From Saprospiraceae bacterium (lineage in GTDB: Bacteria > Bacteroidota > Bacteroidia > Chitinophagales > Saprospiraceae), in the NCBI GenBank assembly GCA_016715105.1, contig JADKBO010000015.1:100023-164022 (forward strand): a stretch of 64,000 nt of DNA, written 5' to 3'. The translations under genes and the position numbers were made by a program. The first letter of the stretch is position 1, and each line of letters begins with the position of its first letter. Under the pieces are notes generated by a model. It searched no databases and was not told the DNA's origin. It saw only the letters and a program-made list of their open reading frames with translations. Shown piece by piece: positions 28,762 through 36,834 of the stretch.

Positions 28762-31407
28762 TTAAAGCTTTAAAAGATAAGAAGAAAGATTGTCATCATG
28801 CTCTAAACCCAATTTTTTACGAAGACGATATCGTTTATTCTCTACGCTTCTCAAACTGATGTTAAGCAAGGGAGCGATTTCTTTGGAAGACAAATCCATG
28901 CGAATGTAGGCTGCCAATTTGAGTTCCCCATTCGTAAGATCAGGATGTAAGACAGACAGTTTATTCAGGAATTCTTCATGGACTTCGGCAAAATTTTGTT
29001 CAAATATCTCCCATTCTTCATCAGAGGATAAATTCTGATCAATGAGGTGCATAATTTTCTGTTGCCATTTTTTCTTATTGGAATCGGTAATTTCTTCTTT
29101 AGAAACTACTGCCTTGAGTTCGTTGAGCATGGCATTTTTTTGTACCAAAGTCATCGTACTATTGGCAAGCATTTTTGCCTTATAATTGAGTTCGTGCTCC
29201 AATTTTTCATTTTCTGCCTTCATAATTTGACTGCCTATTTCAAGTTCCTTTTCCTTGCGCAATTTTTCCTTTTCTCTTTCCAAATTACGATCGTGCCATT
29301 GATCAAAAAACCATAAGCCAGAAATCAGAACAATACATAGTAAGACAAAGCCAAGCCAGGACTCGTACCAATGCGGAGCTATTGTAAACTCAATGAGGGA
29401 TTTTACTTCGGAGTCTTCTAGTTTGATCAATAGCTTATAATTGCCATCAGGCAAATTTTTAAATGTCAAAATACCATCATTGGGTATGTCAACCCATGCG
29501 TCGTCCCAGCCGCTCAATTGATACCACTGACCTTTTGAACCGAGCAGTTCACCTCTTTTTTTCAAATAAAAGCTAAAGTCATTTTCATTGGCTTTGAATT
29601 TATTTGTGGTCTTATGAATTTCTCCATTTACCAATAAATAATCTAATGTTATTTCTACATTTTTAAGAAGGCGGCTGTCGTTTGCGGGCAAAATTTGATA
29701 TCCATCATCATTGGAAGTCAAGATGAGGTTTTTGTTCATTAAATTCCGATGGGCATTGAGATTTCCTCCATTGTCCGCCAATCTCAAGACTTCTTTGTAA
29801 TATGCATATCTAGGATCTGAGATGCTTTTGTTAAGAGGAATTATACTGTCTTCCAAAGTTTGAAAGTGCTTTTGTCCATTTAAAACCACAAACTCTTTAT
29901 TCAAATCAAAAAAAAGTACGTCTTTATTGACCTTATCAGCTGCCAAGTTTTCATAAAAGTTTTTATTTTTCACTGTATCAAAGTCCTGCGACATCTTGAG
30001 CAGCCCCAATCCCTCATGTGAATGATAGGTCATTATACGATCATTGCTTATTTCAAATCTTTCAATAGTAATGTCTCCATTGACCACCCTTTTATCAAAG
30101 GACCAAGTTTTGCCATTCTTCAATTTGAATAATATCAATCCTGTATAGGTAGCCTGCAAAATGGTAGAATCATTCACCTTGTGCATATCCCATCCACCGG
30201 TGATGTCACTGATCATTTGTGCATTTCCAATGCCGTCGATCAAAAATGTACCTGAATTATGTCCGCAAAGCACGCCTTGAGCGGTTTCCAGAAGTGACCA
30301 AACTTGTCCTTGTGTACCTGATACAAATGAAAAGGTACCACCTTGAGGTCTGATGAATACACCTTGATTGGTACCTAAGTAAAAGTTTCCTTTCGCATCC
30401 AAAACAGCATAGACCGTACCTAATAATCCTTGTTTGTCGTAATAAAAAAGTACACTACTCTTTTGATTGATGACATTGATGCCTTTATCGAGTCCTACCC
30501 ATAGTTTGGCTTCATTGTCTTCAAAAAGAGATAATACCGTATTATTTGATAATCCATTTTGTTTACTGATGTGATGAATCAAGTTGAGTGATTCATCAAC
30601 AATGTATAAGCCGTTCAGAATGGTGCCCATTGCATAACGGCCGTTAGATAATTTGATCATTTTATTGATCTCTTCCTTTTTCCAAGCGGTATTCTGATTA
30701 TTTTCTAATACAGCCCAATGTTTATTTGCATCTAGAGTAAAAAGTCCATCATATTGAGTGGCAATAAGCAGTCCTTTTTTGTACTCCAGCACGGCGGTGA
30801 TTTTGGCTCGCTCCGGTATCAATTGGCTGCCCTCAACCTCTACATATTGGTTGTTTTCGATTTGGAAGATGCCTTTAGCTATTTTTGGAAGATAAAGTTT
30901 TTCATTAATATTTGTTCCCAACATGACATTTGTTGGTGGCTTGATCGGTTTGATTGTATCGTAATCAAAGGCATATACATCAGCAAAGGATTGAAAGATG
31001 ATTTCACTTTTATTGCCAAAAATATTCCAAATTTCTTCCTTTGTATTTTTGATCACTGGCTCCGAAATATCCACATAAGTCGGATTTGCTGGAATGGACA
31101 TATCGATAAAACCAAAAGTCTCGTACCCTCCAGTATAAATCTTACAATCTTTTCCTAAATAAACAGCTCTTGGCCTGAGGTTGTCTTTTATTCGCACCAA
31201 ACGCCAACTGAATCCATTGTAAATGAGTACGCCGTCGGTATTTGCCACAAAGATCAATCCGTCACAATCTTGTGCAAACATCCAGTTTTGATTTGCCCCT
31301 TGGTAATCACTTTTCCCAAAATGAATGATTTCTGGTACTTCTTGGGCATTGAGCAGAATGCTGCAATGAAGTAGTAACAAGAGGTATATGATTGTGGACT
31401 TGGACAT
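28762..31407 (-). CDS. One-piece membrane sensor/regulator: beta-propeller, Y_Y_Y, TM, LuxR-type HTH
   Basis: An 881-residue transmembrane regulator. The start at 31407 (MSKSTIIYLLLLLH...LNAQ) gives a signal peptide. Residues about 30-580 form a Reg_prop-type propeller (QNGLSNNTVLSLFEDNEAKLWVG is a full blade), about 585-680 a triple-tyrosine domain (YQLSGWDDAWVDIP), then one TM helix (WLGFVLLCIVLISGLWFF), a coiled coil (LEREKEKLRKEKELE) and a C-terminal LuxR-like helix-turn-helix (LTNGELKLAAYIRMDLSSKEIAPLLNISLRSVENKRYRLRKKL, in parts). There is no kinase domain. It probably senses an oligosaccharide in the periplasm and activates the locus directly downstream, as SusR- and HTCS-type regulators do. 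Confidence 0.87.
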   Translation of the reverse strand: MSKSTIIYLLLLLHCSILLNAQEVPEIIHFGKSDYQGANQNWMFAQDCDGLIFVANTDGVLIYNGFSWRLVRIKDNLRPRAVYLGKDCKIYTGGYETFGFIDMSIPANPTYVDISEPVIKNTKEEIWNIFGNKSEIIFQSFADVYAFDYDTIKPIKPPTNVMLGTNINEKLYLPKIAKGIFQIENNQYVEVEGSQLIPERAKITAVLEYKKGLLIATQYDGLFTLDANKHWAVLENNQNTAWKKEEINKMIKLSNGRYAMGTILNGLYIVDESLNLIHHISKQNGLSNNTVLSLFEDNEAKLWVGLDKGINVINQKSSVLFYYDKQGLLGTVYAVLDAKGNFYLGTNQGVFIRPQGGTFSFVSGTQGQVWSLLETAQGVLCGHNSGTFLIDGIGNAQMISDITGGWDMHKVNDSTILQATYTGLILFKLKNGKTWSFDKRVVNGDITIERFEISNDRIMTYHSHEGLGLLKMSQDFDTVKNKNFYENLAADKVNKDVLFFDLNKEFVVLNGQKHFQTLEDSIIPLNKSISDPRYAYYKEVLRLADNGGNLNAHRNLMNKNLILTSNDDGYQILPANDSRLLKNVEITLDYLLVNGEIHKTTNKFKANENDFSFYLKKRGELLGSKGQWYQLSGWDDAWVDIPNDGILTFKNLPDGNYKLLIKLEDSEVKSLIEFTIAPHWYESWLGFVLLCIVLISGLWFFDQWHDRNLEREKEKLRKEKELEIGSQIMKAENEKLEHELNYKAKMLANSTMTLVQKNAMLNELKAVVSKEEITDSNKKKWQQKIMHLIDQNLSSDEEWEIFEQNFAEVHEEFLNKLSVLHPDLTNGELKLAAYIRMDLSSKEIAPLLNISLRSVENKRYRLRKKLGLEHDDNLSSYLLKL

Positions 31408-31430
31408 GGGGTAAAGATAAGGCAAAATTT

Positions 31431-31570
31431 TAATGGTTAATGGTTAGTGATTAATGGTTAGCAATTAATGGTTAGTGATTAATGGTTAGTGGTTAATGGT
31501 TAGTGTTTAATAGTTAGTGGTTAATGGTTAGTGTTTAATAGTTAGTGATTAATGGTTAGTGTTTAGTGTA
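31431..31570. repeat. Tandem repeat of TTAATGGTTAGTG-type units
   Basis: About ten imperfect 13-15 bp units built on TTAATGGTTAGTG fill the gap between the divergent regulator and Uma2 genes. Units vary at GTGA/GTGG/GTTT. It is non-coding in all frames. The repeat runs close to the regulator start on one side and the Uma2 promoter on the other. Confidence 0.85.
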
Positions 31571-31611
31571 GGTGGCAAAACCAACATATTGTAATTATCA
31601 ATCAATTAGTT

Positions 31612-31619
31612 TAACTTTG
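31612..31619 (+). promoter_or_regulatory. -7 promoter box of the Uma2 gene, possible leaderless start
   Basis: TAACTTTG matches TAnnTTTG and ends four bases before the ATG at 31624, which would place the transcript start at the start codon itself. Confidence 0.4.
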
Positions 31620-31623
31620 TAAA

Positions 31624-32157
31624 ATGAGCGCTATCAGACAAATAATGCCAAATTATACTACCGAAGATTACGAAAGGTGGGAAGGTAGATGGGAAATCAT
31701 CAACGGTTTGGCTGTTGACATGTCGCCTATGCCAAGTCCAAGGCATCAAAATATTGCAGGAAAAGTTTTTAGAATTTTAGACGAGGCCATCGAAAAAAGT
31801 GGTTGTCAGCATTGCAAGGTCTACCAGCCGATTGATTATAGAATTGATGATCATACCATTGTAAATCCTGATATTTCCTTCGTCTGTGATCCTATAAATG
31901 GGCAATATCTTGAATTTCCTCCTGTTTTGGTTGTCGAGATTATTTCTCCTTCTACTGCTTTCAAAGATAGAAATACAAAGTATGATCTTTATCAAAAAGA
32001 AGGTATAAAATATTACATCATCATAGATCCAATTGATGATACCATAGAGGTTTTTAATCTTGGAGAGGATGGGCTTTATTTCAAAAGTGACAGCAAGGTT
32101 TTCAAATTTGGAGGTGACTGTGTTTTTGAAGTGGATCTTTCAGTTTCTCTGAGGTAA
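31624..32157 (+). CDS. Uma2 family (DUF820) nuclease-fold protein
   Basis: A 177-residue protein of the Uma2 family, which has a PD-(D/E)XK restriction-nuclease fold. Visible family marks are YTTEDYERW, WEIINGLAVDMSPMPSPRHQ, VNPDISFVCD (active-site Asp), PPVLVVEIISPST (Glu) and the LYQKEGIKYYIIIDP segment. The length is typical. It is a single gene, not flanked by a partner or terminal repeats. The family is abundant in cyanobacteria and some Bacteroidota; its role is unknown, with defence or DNA repair often suggested. Confidence 0.9.
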   Translation: MSAIRQIMPNYTTEDYERWEGRWEIINGLAVDMSPMPSPRHQNIAGKVFRILDEAIEKSGCQHCKVYQPIDYRIDDHTIVNPDISFVCDPINGQYLEFPPVLVVEIISPSTAFKDRNTKYDLYQKEGIKYYIIIDPIDDTIEVFNLGEDGLYFKSDSKVFKFGGDCVFEVDLSVSLR

Positions 32158-32241
32158 TGATGTGAAAAGTGGTCGTACAAAATTTTGAACCAACTATTGT
32201 TTGATCAGAACACACCTATCTAAATAAAAGACCATTTTGCT

Positions 32242-33672
32242 TTAGAATAAAGCATCTATGGAAACAGATTGATCAATCACACTAAGACTATATTTATTGT
32301 CTTTTACCCCAAATGGTGAAATAAACAAAACCATGACATTTTTCTTTGTATTTGTATGGCTTTGAAACTTTACTCTTCTTTCTCGGATGGCATCTTCATC
32401 TTTTTGACTAAAGGTAATAACATCGCCATAAAATTTCATTTCACAAATATTGATTATGTTGTCTGCTCTGTCAATAATGAGATCTATCTGGAAGCCTGGA
32501 GATCCAGTTCTGGCAGGTAAGTAATAGGAGTTAATTTTTGTATAAACACCTGATATACCCAAGGCATATTTGATATTATCTATGTGTTTCATACACAGCG
32601 TTTCAAAACTAATGCCCATCCACGATCTCACTTTTGGTGTATTATAAATGCTAATAAATTGACCTTTTGAACTATTTCTCGTGACGAAATGGTGGTAAAA
32701 AAAACTGTATTCGTCTACTAATCTATATAAACCCTCTCTTTTCTTATTGCTAAATGGAAGTTGAAATTGAATAAATCCACATTCTTCCAATTCGTTTAAA
32801 ATCTTGGTTAAACCACCACCATTGGTAAATTTTGTTGATTCTATAATTTCTTGTCTTGTCAAACCTTTCCTCTTCTGAGCTAACTTTTCGACAATGAGTT
32901 CATAATTCTCATAATGCGTAAATAGTGCTCGGTATAGATTGGCATATTCAGATTTTAATGGTGCATCTTTTTCAAAGAATAATCTATCAATACATACGGG
33001 AACCGATTCTCCTTTTCGGACCAAGGACAAATAGTGCGGTATTCCCCCCATAGCCATGTAGATTTGTACAATATCATATCTAGAAAGTGAAATTGATTTT
33101 TTTGCAAAATACTGTTCCGTTTCAAGCAAGTTGAATGGCTTTATTCTAAAATATTCAGAAACCCTATTGTGTAAACCACTCTTATTTCTTAGAATATTAT
33201 TCATCATCCAAGAAGTTGCCGAACCACAAATAATTACTAGAATATTTTGATTTACGGCCCAATCATTCCAAAAATATTCAAATGCTGGCATGAAGCCCGA
33301 AGCATGAGTATCCATCCATGGGAATTCATCCAAAAAAACTACCTTTTTACTTTTCCCAAATTTCTCAATAAGTAATTGCTTGAGCAAAGCGAATGCTTCA
33401 AACCAATCTTTTGGCTCCTTCACAGGAACAGCATATCCAGACATTTCATTTATCTTAATAGAAAATTCTAGGAGAAGCCTTTCTCTACTTACATCTTGAA
33501 TTCCCGTAAAATAAAAATGAGGAACATCTAGCAAAGTATTTTTTATAAAATAGGTCTTTCCTACCCTTCTGCGACCCAAAACTGCTACAAGTCTGGAATC
33601 CTTGCTTTGGATACATGACTGCATACGTTGCTTTTCTTCTTCTCGACCTATAAAGAAATTTTCGACACTCAT
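32242..33672 (-). CDS. AAA ATPase with nuclease-like C-terminal domain (DUF234 type)
   Basis: A 476-residue protein. Residues about 1-220 are a P-loop ATPase: NFFIGREEEKQRM, Walker A GRRRVGKT, Walker B VVFLDEFPW and a sensor segment ICGSATSWM. A winged-helix region follows (about 245-310, LTRQEIIESTKFTNGGGL). The C-terminal domain carries FQIDLIIDRADNIINICEMKF, a D...ExK arrangement as in PD-(D/E)XK folds, which is the DUF234 layout of these archaeal-type ATPases. Function is unknown. Its promoter overlaps a striking palindrome array, so its expression is probably tightly controlled. It converges with Uma2 on the left. Confidence 0.88.
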   Translation of the reverse strand: MSVENFFIGREEEKQRMQSCIQSKDSRLVAVLGRRRVGKTYFIKNTLLDVPHFYFTGIQDVSRERLLLEFSIKINEMSGYAVPVKEPKDWFEAFALLKQLLIEKFGKSKKVVFLDEFPWMDTHASGFMPAFEYFWNDWAVNQNILVIICGSATSWMMNNILRNKSGLHNRVSEYFRIKPFNLLETEQYFAKKSISLSRYDIVQIYMAMGGIPHYLSLVRKGESVPVCIDRLFFEKDAPLKSEYANLYRALFTHYENYELIVEKLAQKRKGLTRQEIIESTKFTNGGGLTKILNELEECGFIQFQLPFSNKKREGLYRLVDEYSFFYHHFVTRNSSKGQFISIYNTPKVRSWMGISFETLCMKHIDNIKYALGISGVYTKINSYYLPARTGSPGFQIDLIIDRADNIINICEMKFYGDVITFSQKDEDAIRERRVKFQSHTNTKKNVMVLFISPFGVKDNKYSLSVIDQSVSIDALF

Positions 33673-33700
33673 CTAAAAGTAATTTTAGAATACAAATATA
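33672..33700 (-). promoter_or_regulatory. Promoter box and dyad of the ATPase gene
   Basis: On the minus strand TATATTTG (33700-33693) matches the -7 consensus, about 20 bp before the ATG. Between them TCTAAAA and TTTTAGA form a 7-bp dyad with a 4-base centre (33672-33689), which reaches the start codon and could be an operator or a small mRNA hairpin. The first arm of the neighbouring palindrome array begins 8 bp upstream of the box. Confidence 0.45.
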
Positions 33701-33707
33701 CACAATA

Positions 33708-33932
33708 CTCGCTCAAAGTACAATTATATTTGATGTTTGAGCGAGTACTACAACTTTAATACTCGCTCAAAGTACAATTGTATTTGATGTTTGAGCGAGC
33801 ACTACAATTTTAATACTCGCTCAAAGTATATTTCCATTTGATATTTGAGCGAGAAATACAACTTTAATGCTCGCTCAAACTATAATATTTACCAAAGTTT
33901 GAGCGAGCATTAGAAACTAATCTTCGCTCAAA
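33708..33932. repeat. Array of four 38-bp palindromes at exact 54-bp period, plus a half unit
   Basis: The arm CTCGCTCAAA occurs at 33708, 33762, 33816 and 33870 and its complement TTTGAGCGAG at 33736, 33790, 33844 and 33898. Each unit is a 10-bp arm, an 18-bp AT-rich centre, a 10-bp arm and a 16-bp spacer, with no change in period. A fifth left arm with one mismatch (TTCGCTCAAA) lies at 33923. Centres and spacers diverge from unit to unit while the arms are invariant, so the arms are under constraint. The array fills the gap between the ATPase promoter and a small membrane-protein gene. Confidence 0.95.
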
Positions 33933-33965
33933 TACAATAAATATTAAGACCATTTGATTTATAAA

Positions 33966-34322
33966 TCAAAGTAGTTCATCCAAGATATCTTCATCTTTTT
34001 TTGCATATTTCTTGCTCCAGGTAAATTTTAAAAATCGGTAAAATAAATAACATGAAAGCACACCAAATGGAATGGCCATTATTTCTAATTTCAGCTCACT
34101 CATTTCCTCCACTGCCTCTTCAGAAATAAAATGATAGAGGATCACAACAAGAATACCTCCTAAAAAAACTCCAACATAATAGCTAATTACCCCAACAATT
34201 GCAAATAGCCAAGCATTTTTTTGGTTTATGATTGCAAGTTTATAATATTCTCTCCCTACCAAATACATCAATACAATTCCTATCATGTCATTTATTTTCA
34301 GCTCATCCAGAACAATGATCAA
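33966..34322 (-). CDS. Hypothetical membrane protein, 118 residues
   Basis: A small integral membrane protein with three or four hydrophobic segments (about 13-28, 38-66 and 84-105; for example VGVISYYVGVFLGGILVVILYHF) and an acidic C-terminus (KKDEDILDELL). The frame opens with TTG at 34322; an ATG at 34286 (MIGIVLMYLV) is an alternative start. I recognise no family. It lies between the palindrome array and the isomerase gene, in the same direction as the ATPase but upstream of the array. Confidence 0.55.
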   Translation of the reverse strand: MIIVLDELKINDMIGIVLMYLVGREYYKLAIINQKNAWLFAIVGVISYYVGVFLGGILVVILYHFISEEAVEEMSELKLEIMAIPFGVLSCYLFYRFLKFTWSKKYAKKDEDILDELL

Positions 34323-34349
34323 ATAATATTTTTAGATTATTTTCTTGGT

Positions 34350-35306
34350 TTACATTCCCACCAAACTCAATGCCTTTTTCATAGCCTCCATATTGGTTTT
34401 CAAAGCCAGTTCATCTTCCATTTCATTGAGTACTTGGTTGAATGGTTCTGTCCTGACCGGTCCATCATAACCAATGTCAAGAAGTGCTTGTAAAAATTCT
34501 TTGATATTGATGATGCCTGTTGCCATCGGCAGTTCCCGTTTGCCATCTTCTTGTGTTATGCGCGTAAATCCATTTCTGGCATCATTGAGATCGACGGTGA
34601 CGATGTCTTCAGGAGTTAATGAGCGAATATCATCCGCAGTATCGTCCGCACAATACCAATGAAAAGTGTCAAGCACAAAACCAACATTACTTTGTCCAAT
34701 GGCTGCAATCAATTCTTTACCCTCTTTCATCGAACCAATAAAAGGATATTTGCCTGCTGTCATCATGGTGCGCATACCCAAATATTCCAAGCCTAAGCTG
34801 ACGCCGTGGTCTTTCATTACCTTTGCACATTCACCCAAACGGTAAGCATGTTGTTTCATGTTTTCATTGTAAGTCAAAGTATTGTGATTGGAAATGATCC
34901 ATGTATTGATACGAGTCGCACCTTGTTTTTCCATCGTCTGTACAAACTTTCTGAGGCCTTTGAAATCATCATTGAATTTGCGCTTTGTTTGTCGATATTC
35001 TACAGGTATATTGGTCGAATCCCACAACAAATTGTGTTCTTTCATCTTGCCTAATAGATTGTCTATTTGACTGTTGCTGTATTTCATAACCTCATTTGGA
35101 AAAGGGCTCACCGCTTCATATCCATACTTGATGGCATAATCTATTGCTTCCTGCAAATTGGCTTTCACCCCAATAATACCTGGATTGAGTGCCAATTTAA
35201 ATTTGCGTTCTGGCAAACTTGTGAGTGCTTTGCCGAAAATATTATTGGATGCCAAAGCAAAACTTGTCGCCAAGGCTGTTGTTTTTGCAAATTGTCTGCG
35301 CTTCAT
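34350..35306 (-). CDS. Sugar phosphate isomerase/epimerase-like TIM barrel, Tat-exported
   Basis: A 318-residue AP_endonuc_2-type TIM barrel (xylose isomerase-like fold). The N-terminus MKRRQFAKTTALATSFALASN is a twin-arginine signal, so the protein is exported folded, probably with its metal. Likely metal ligands are in SLGLEYLG, VLDTFHWY, VDLNDA and RTEPFN. Closest in appearance to hydroxypyruvate isomerase-like proteins of Bacteroidota; the substrate is unknown. It is divergent from a second, lipid-anchored member of the same fold. Confidence 0.82.
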   Translation of the reverse strand: MKRRQFAKTTALATSFALASNNIFGKALTSLPERKFKLALNPGIIGVKANLQEAIDYAIKYGYEAVSPFPNEVMKYSNSQIDNLLGKMKEHNLLWDSTNIPVEYRQTKRKFNDDFKGLRKFVQTMEKQGATRINTWIISNHNTLTYNENMKQHAYRLGECAKVMKDHGVSLGLEYLGMRTMMTAGKYPFIGSMKEGKELIAAIGQSNVGFVLDTFHWYCADDTADDIRSLTPEDIVTVDLNDARNGFTRITQEDGKRELPMATGIINIKEFLQALLDIGYDGPVRTEPFNQVLNEMEDELALKTNMEAMKKALSLVGM

Positions 35307-35501
35307 GATCTGACTTTATTTCATCGAAATATACAGTTCTATTTGCAATTGGCATATTCAAAATAAAAAATAGTCTTTTGTTTCTCACGAGCTTTCCAAA
35401 TTCAAAAAATTCGAACTCAGATTCGTGCATTTTTTTTACTTTTACACACTACCTCCACAAAGCCAATAAATTCAAATCATTCAATTAAAAAAATTACAAT
35501 C

Positions 35502-36522
35502 ATGTATGGATTAAAGTCACTTTTCATTTGTCTCATCACTACCACGCTTTTGCTATCTTGCAAGGGCGATAAAACAGCTCAAATGGAAACAACAACACCA
35601 GAAACACCTACTTATGAAATTTCATTGGCGCAATGGTCGCTACACAAATCATTTTTTGGACCAGCACTCAGTGGCGATTGGGCAGCTTTTGGAAAAATGT
35701 TGCAAGAAAGTCCTGATTCTTTGTTGCAAGGCCCACTCAACCCAGTTGACTTTCCAAAAATTGCCAAAGGTTATGGTATAAACATCATCGAATTGGTTAA
35801 TACCTTTTATTATAGCAAAGCCAAAGACATGGCTTTCTGGGAATCATTCAAAAAATCGTGTGACGAACAAGGTGTAAAAGTAGGCCTCATCATGTGTGAC
35901 GCTTTGGGCGACATAGGTAATGCGGATTCTACGGCAAGAAAACTAGCTGTTGAAAATCATTATCCTTGGGTAGACATTGCTGCATATTTAGGCGCACATA
36001 CCATCAGGGTAAATGCTGCCGGACAAGGTACTGCAGAAGAAGTTGCTGCACATGCGGCTGATGGACTAAGCAAGTTGGGTGCTTACGCTGCTACCAAGGG
36101 CATCAATGTGGTGGTCGAAAATCATGGTGGATTTAGTTCAGATGGTTCTTGGTTGGCTGGAGTTATGAAAGCAGTAAATATGGAAAATGTGGGCACACTT
36201 CCAGATTTTGGAAACTTCTGCATGGAACGCACAGCTGACGGTTGTGCCAAAGAATACGATCGCTACAAAGGCATTGAAGAATTGATGCCTTATGCCAAAG
36301 GAGTATCTGCAAAAACCAATAATTTTGATGAAGCAGGTAACGAAGCTGACAAAGATTATGTAAGAATCATGAAAATAGTCAAAGACTCTGGTTTTAAAGG
36401 TACCATTGGTATTGAATATGAAGGGAGAAGTGCTATCAGAAGATGAGGGTATAAAAGCTACTCAGGCTCTATTGAATAAAGTGTTACAAGAGGTAAATAC
36501 TTCTTTCCAAAAGGCAATTTAA
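35502..36522 (+). CDS. Sugar phosphate isomerase/epimerase-like lipoprotein, frameshift near the end
   Basis: An exported TIM barrel of the same superfamily as its divergent neighbour, with a lipoprotein signal (LLLSCKGDK). Metal-site strands are NVVVENHGGFS, VGTLPDFGNFC and GTIGIEYEG. The first frame ends at 36446 (EYEGRSAIRR), but the next frame continues EVLSEDEGIKATQALLNKVL to a TAA at 36522, as family members do. Reading GAAGGAGAAG instead of GAAGGGAGAAG at 36420-36429 restores the frame, so one extra G is the likely error. Confidence 0.82.
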
Positions 36523-36834
36523 ATACATACCAAAGGGTGATAGGGAATACTGAATGGTATTTTTTATCACCTTTGATTTATTGATCTCGTTTTTGCATTA
36601 AATTTGGCATTGAAATCCATAGAATAAAATCGTGAAGTAAAATAAAAATTTTGCATCTCTACATTTCATTCTTTGAAAATCATATCCCTTATTGAATTAA
36701 AATTGAAATCCATTGACCGCCTATTGAATTCCTATTGAAACATCCGTCTCTACTATGAAATGTATTGCTCCGCTATTAAAATTGTATTTTAACTTTACCA
36801 AAGGAAATGTATTTATCAACCTTACGCTGCCAAT
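36523..36834. other. Intergenic region with a hairpin
   Basis: An imperfect stem AAAGGGTGATA (36532-36542) with TATCACCTTT (36565-36574) just after the isomerase stop may end its transcript. The rest is AT-rich with several ATTGAAAT-like words and presumably holds the M36 promoter; no box is convincing. Confidence 0.4.

Noticed and set aside
33708..33932. CRISPR array
   Set aside because: The repeats are perfect palindromes and the 16-bp spacers are near copies of each other, not unique sequences; no cas genes are nearby.
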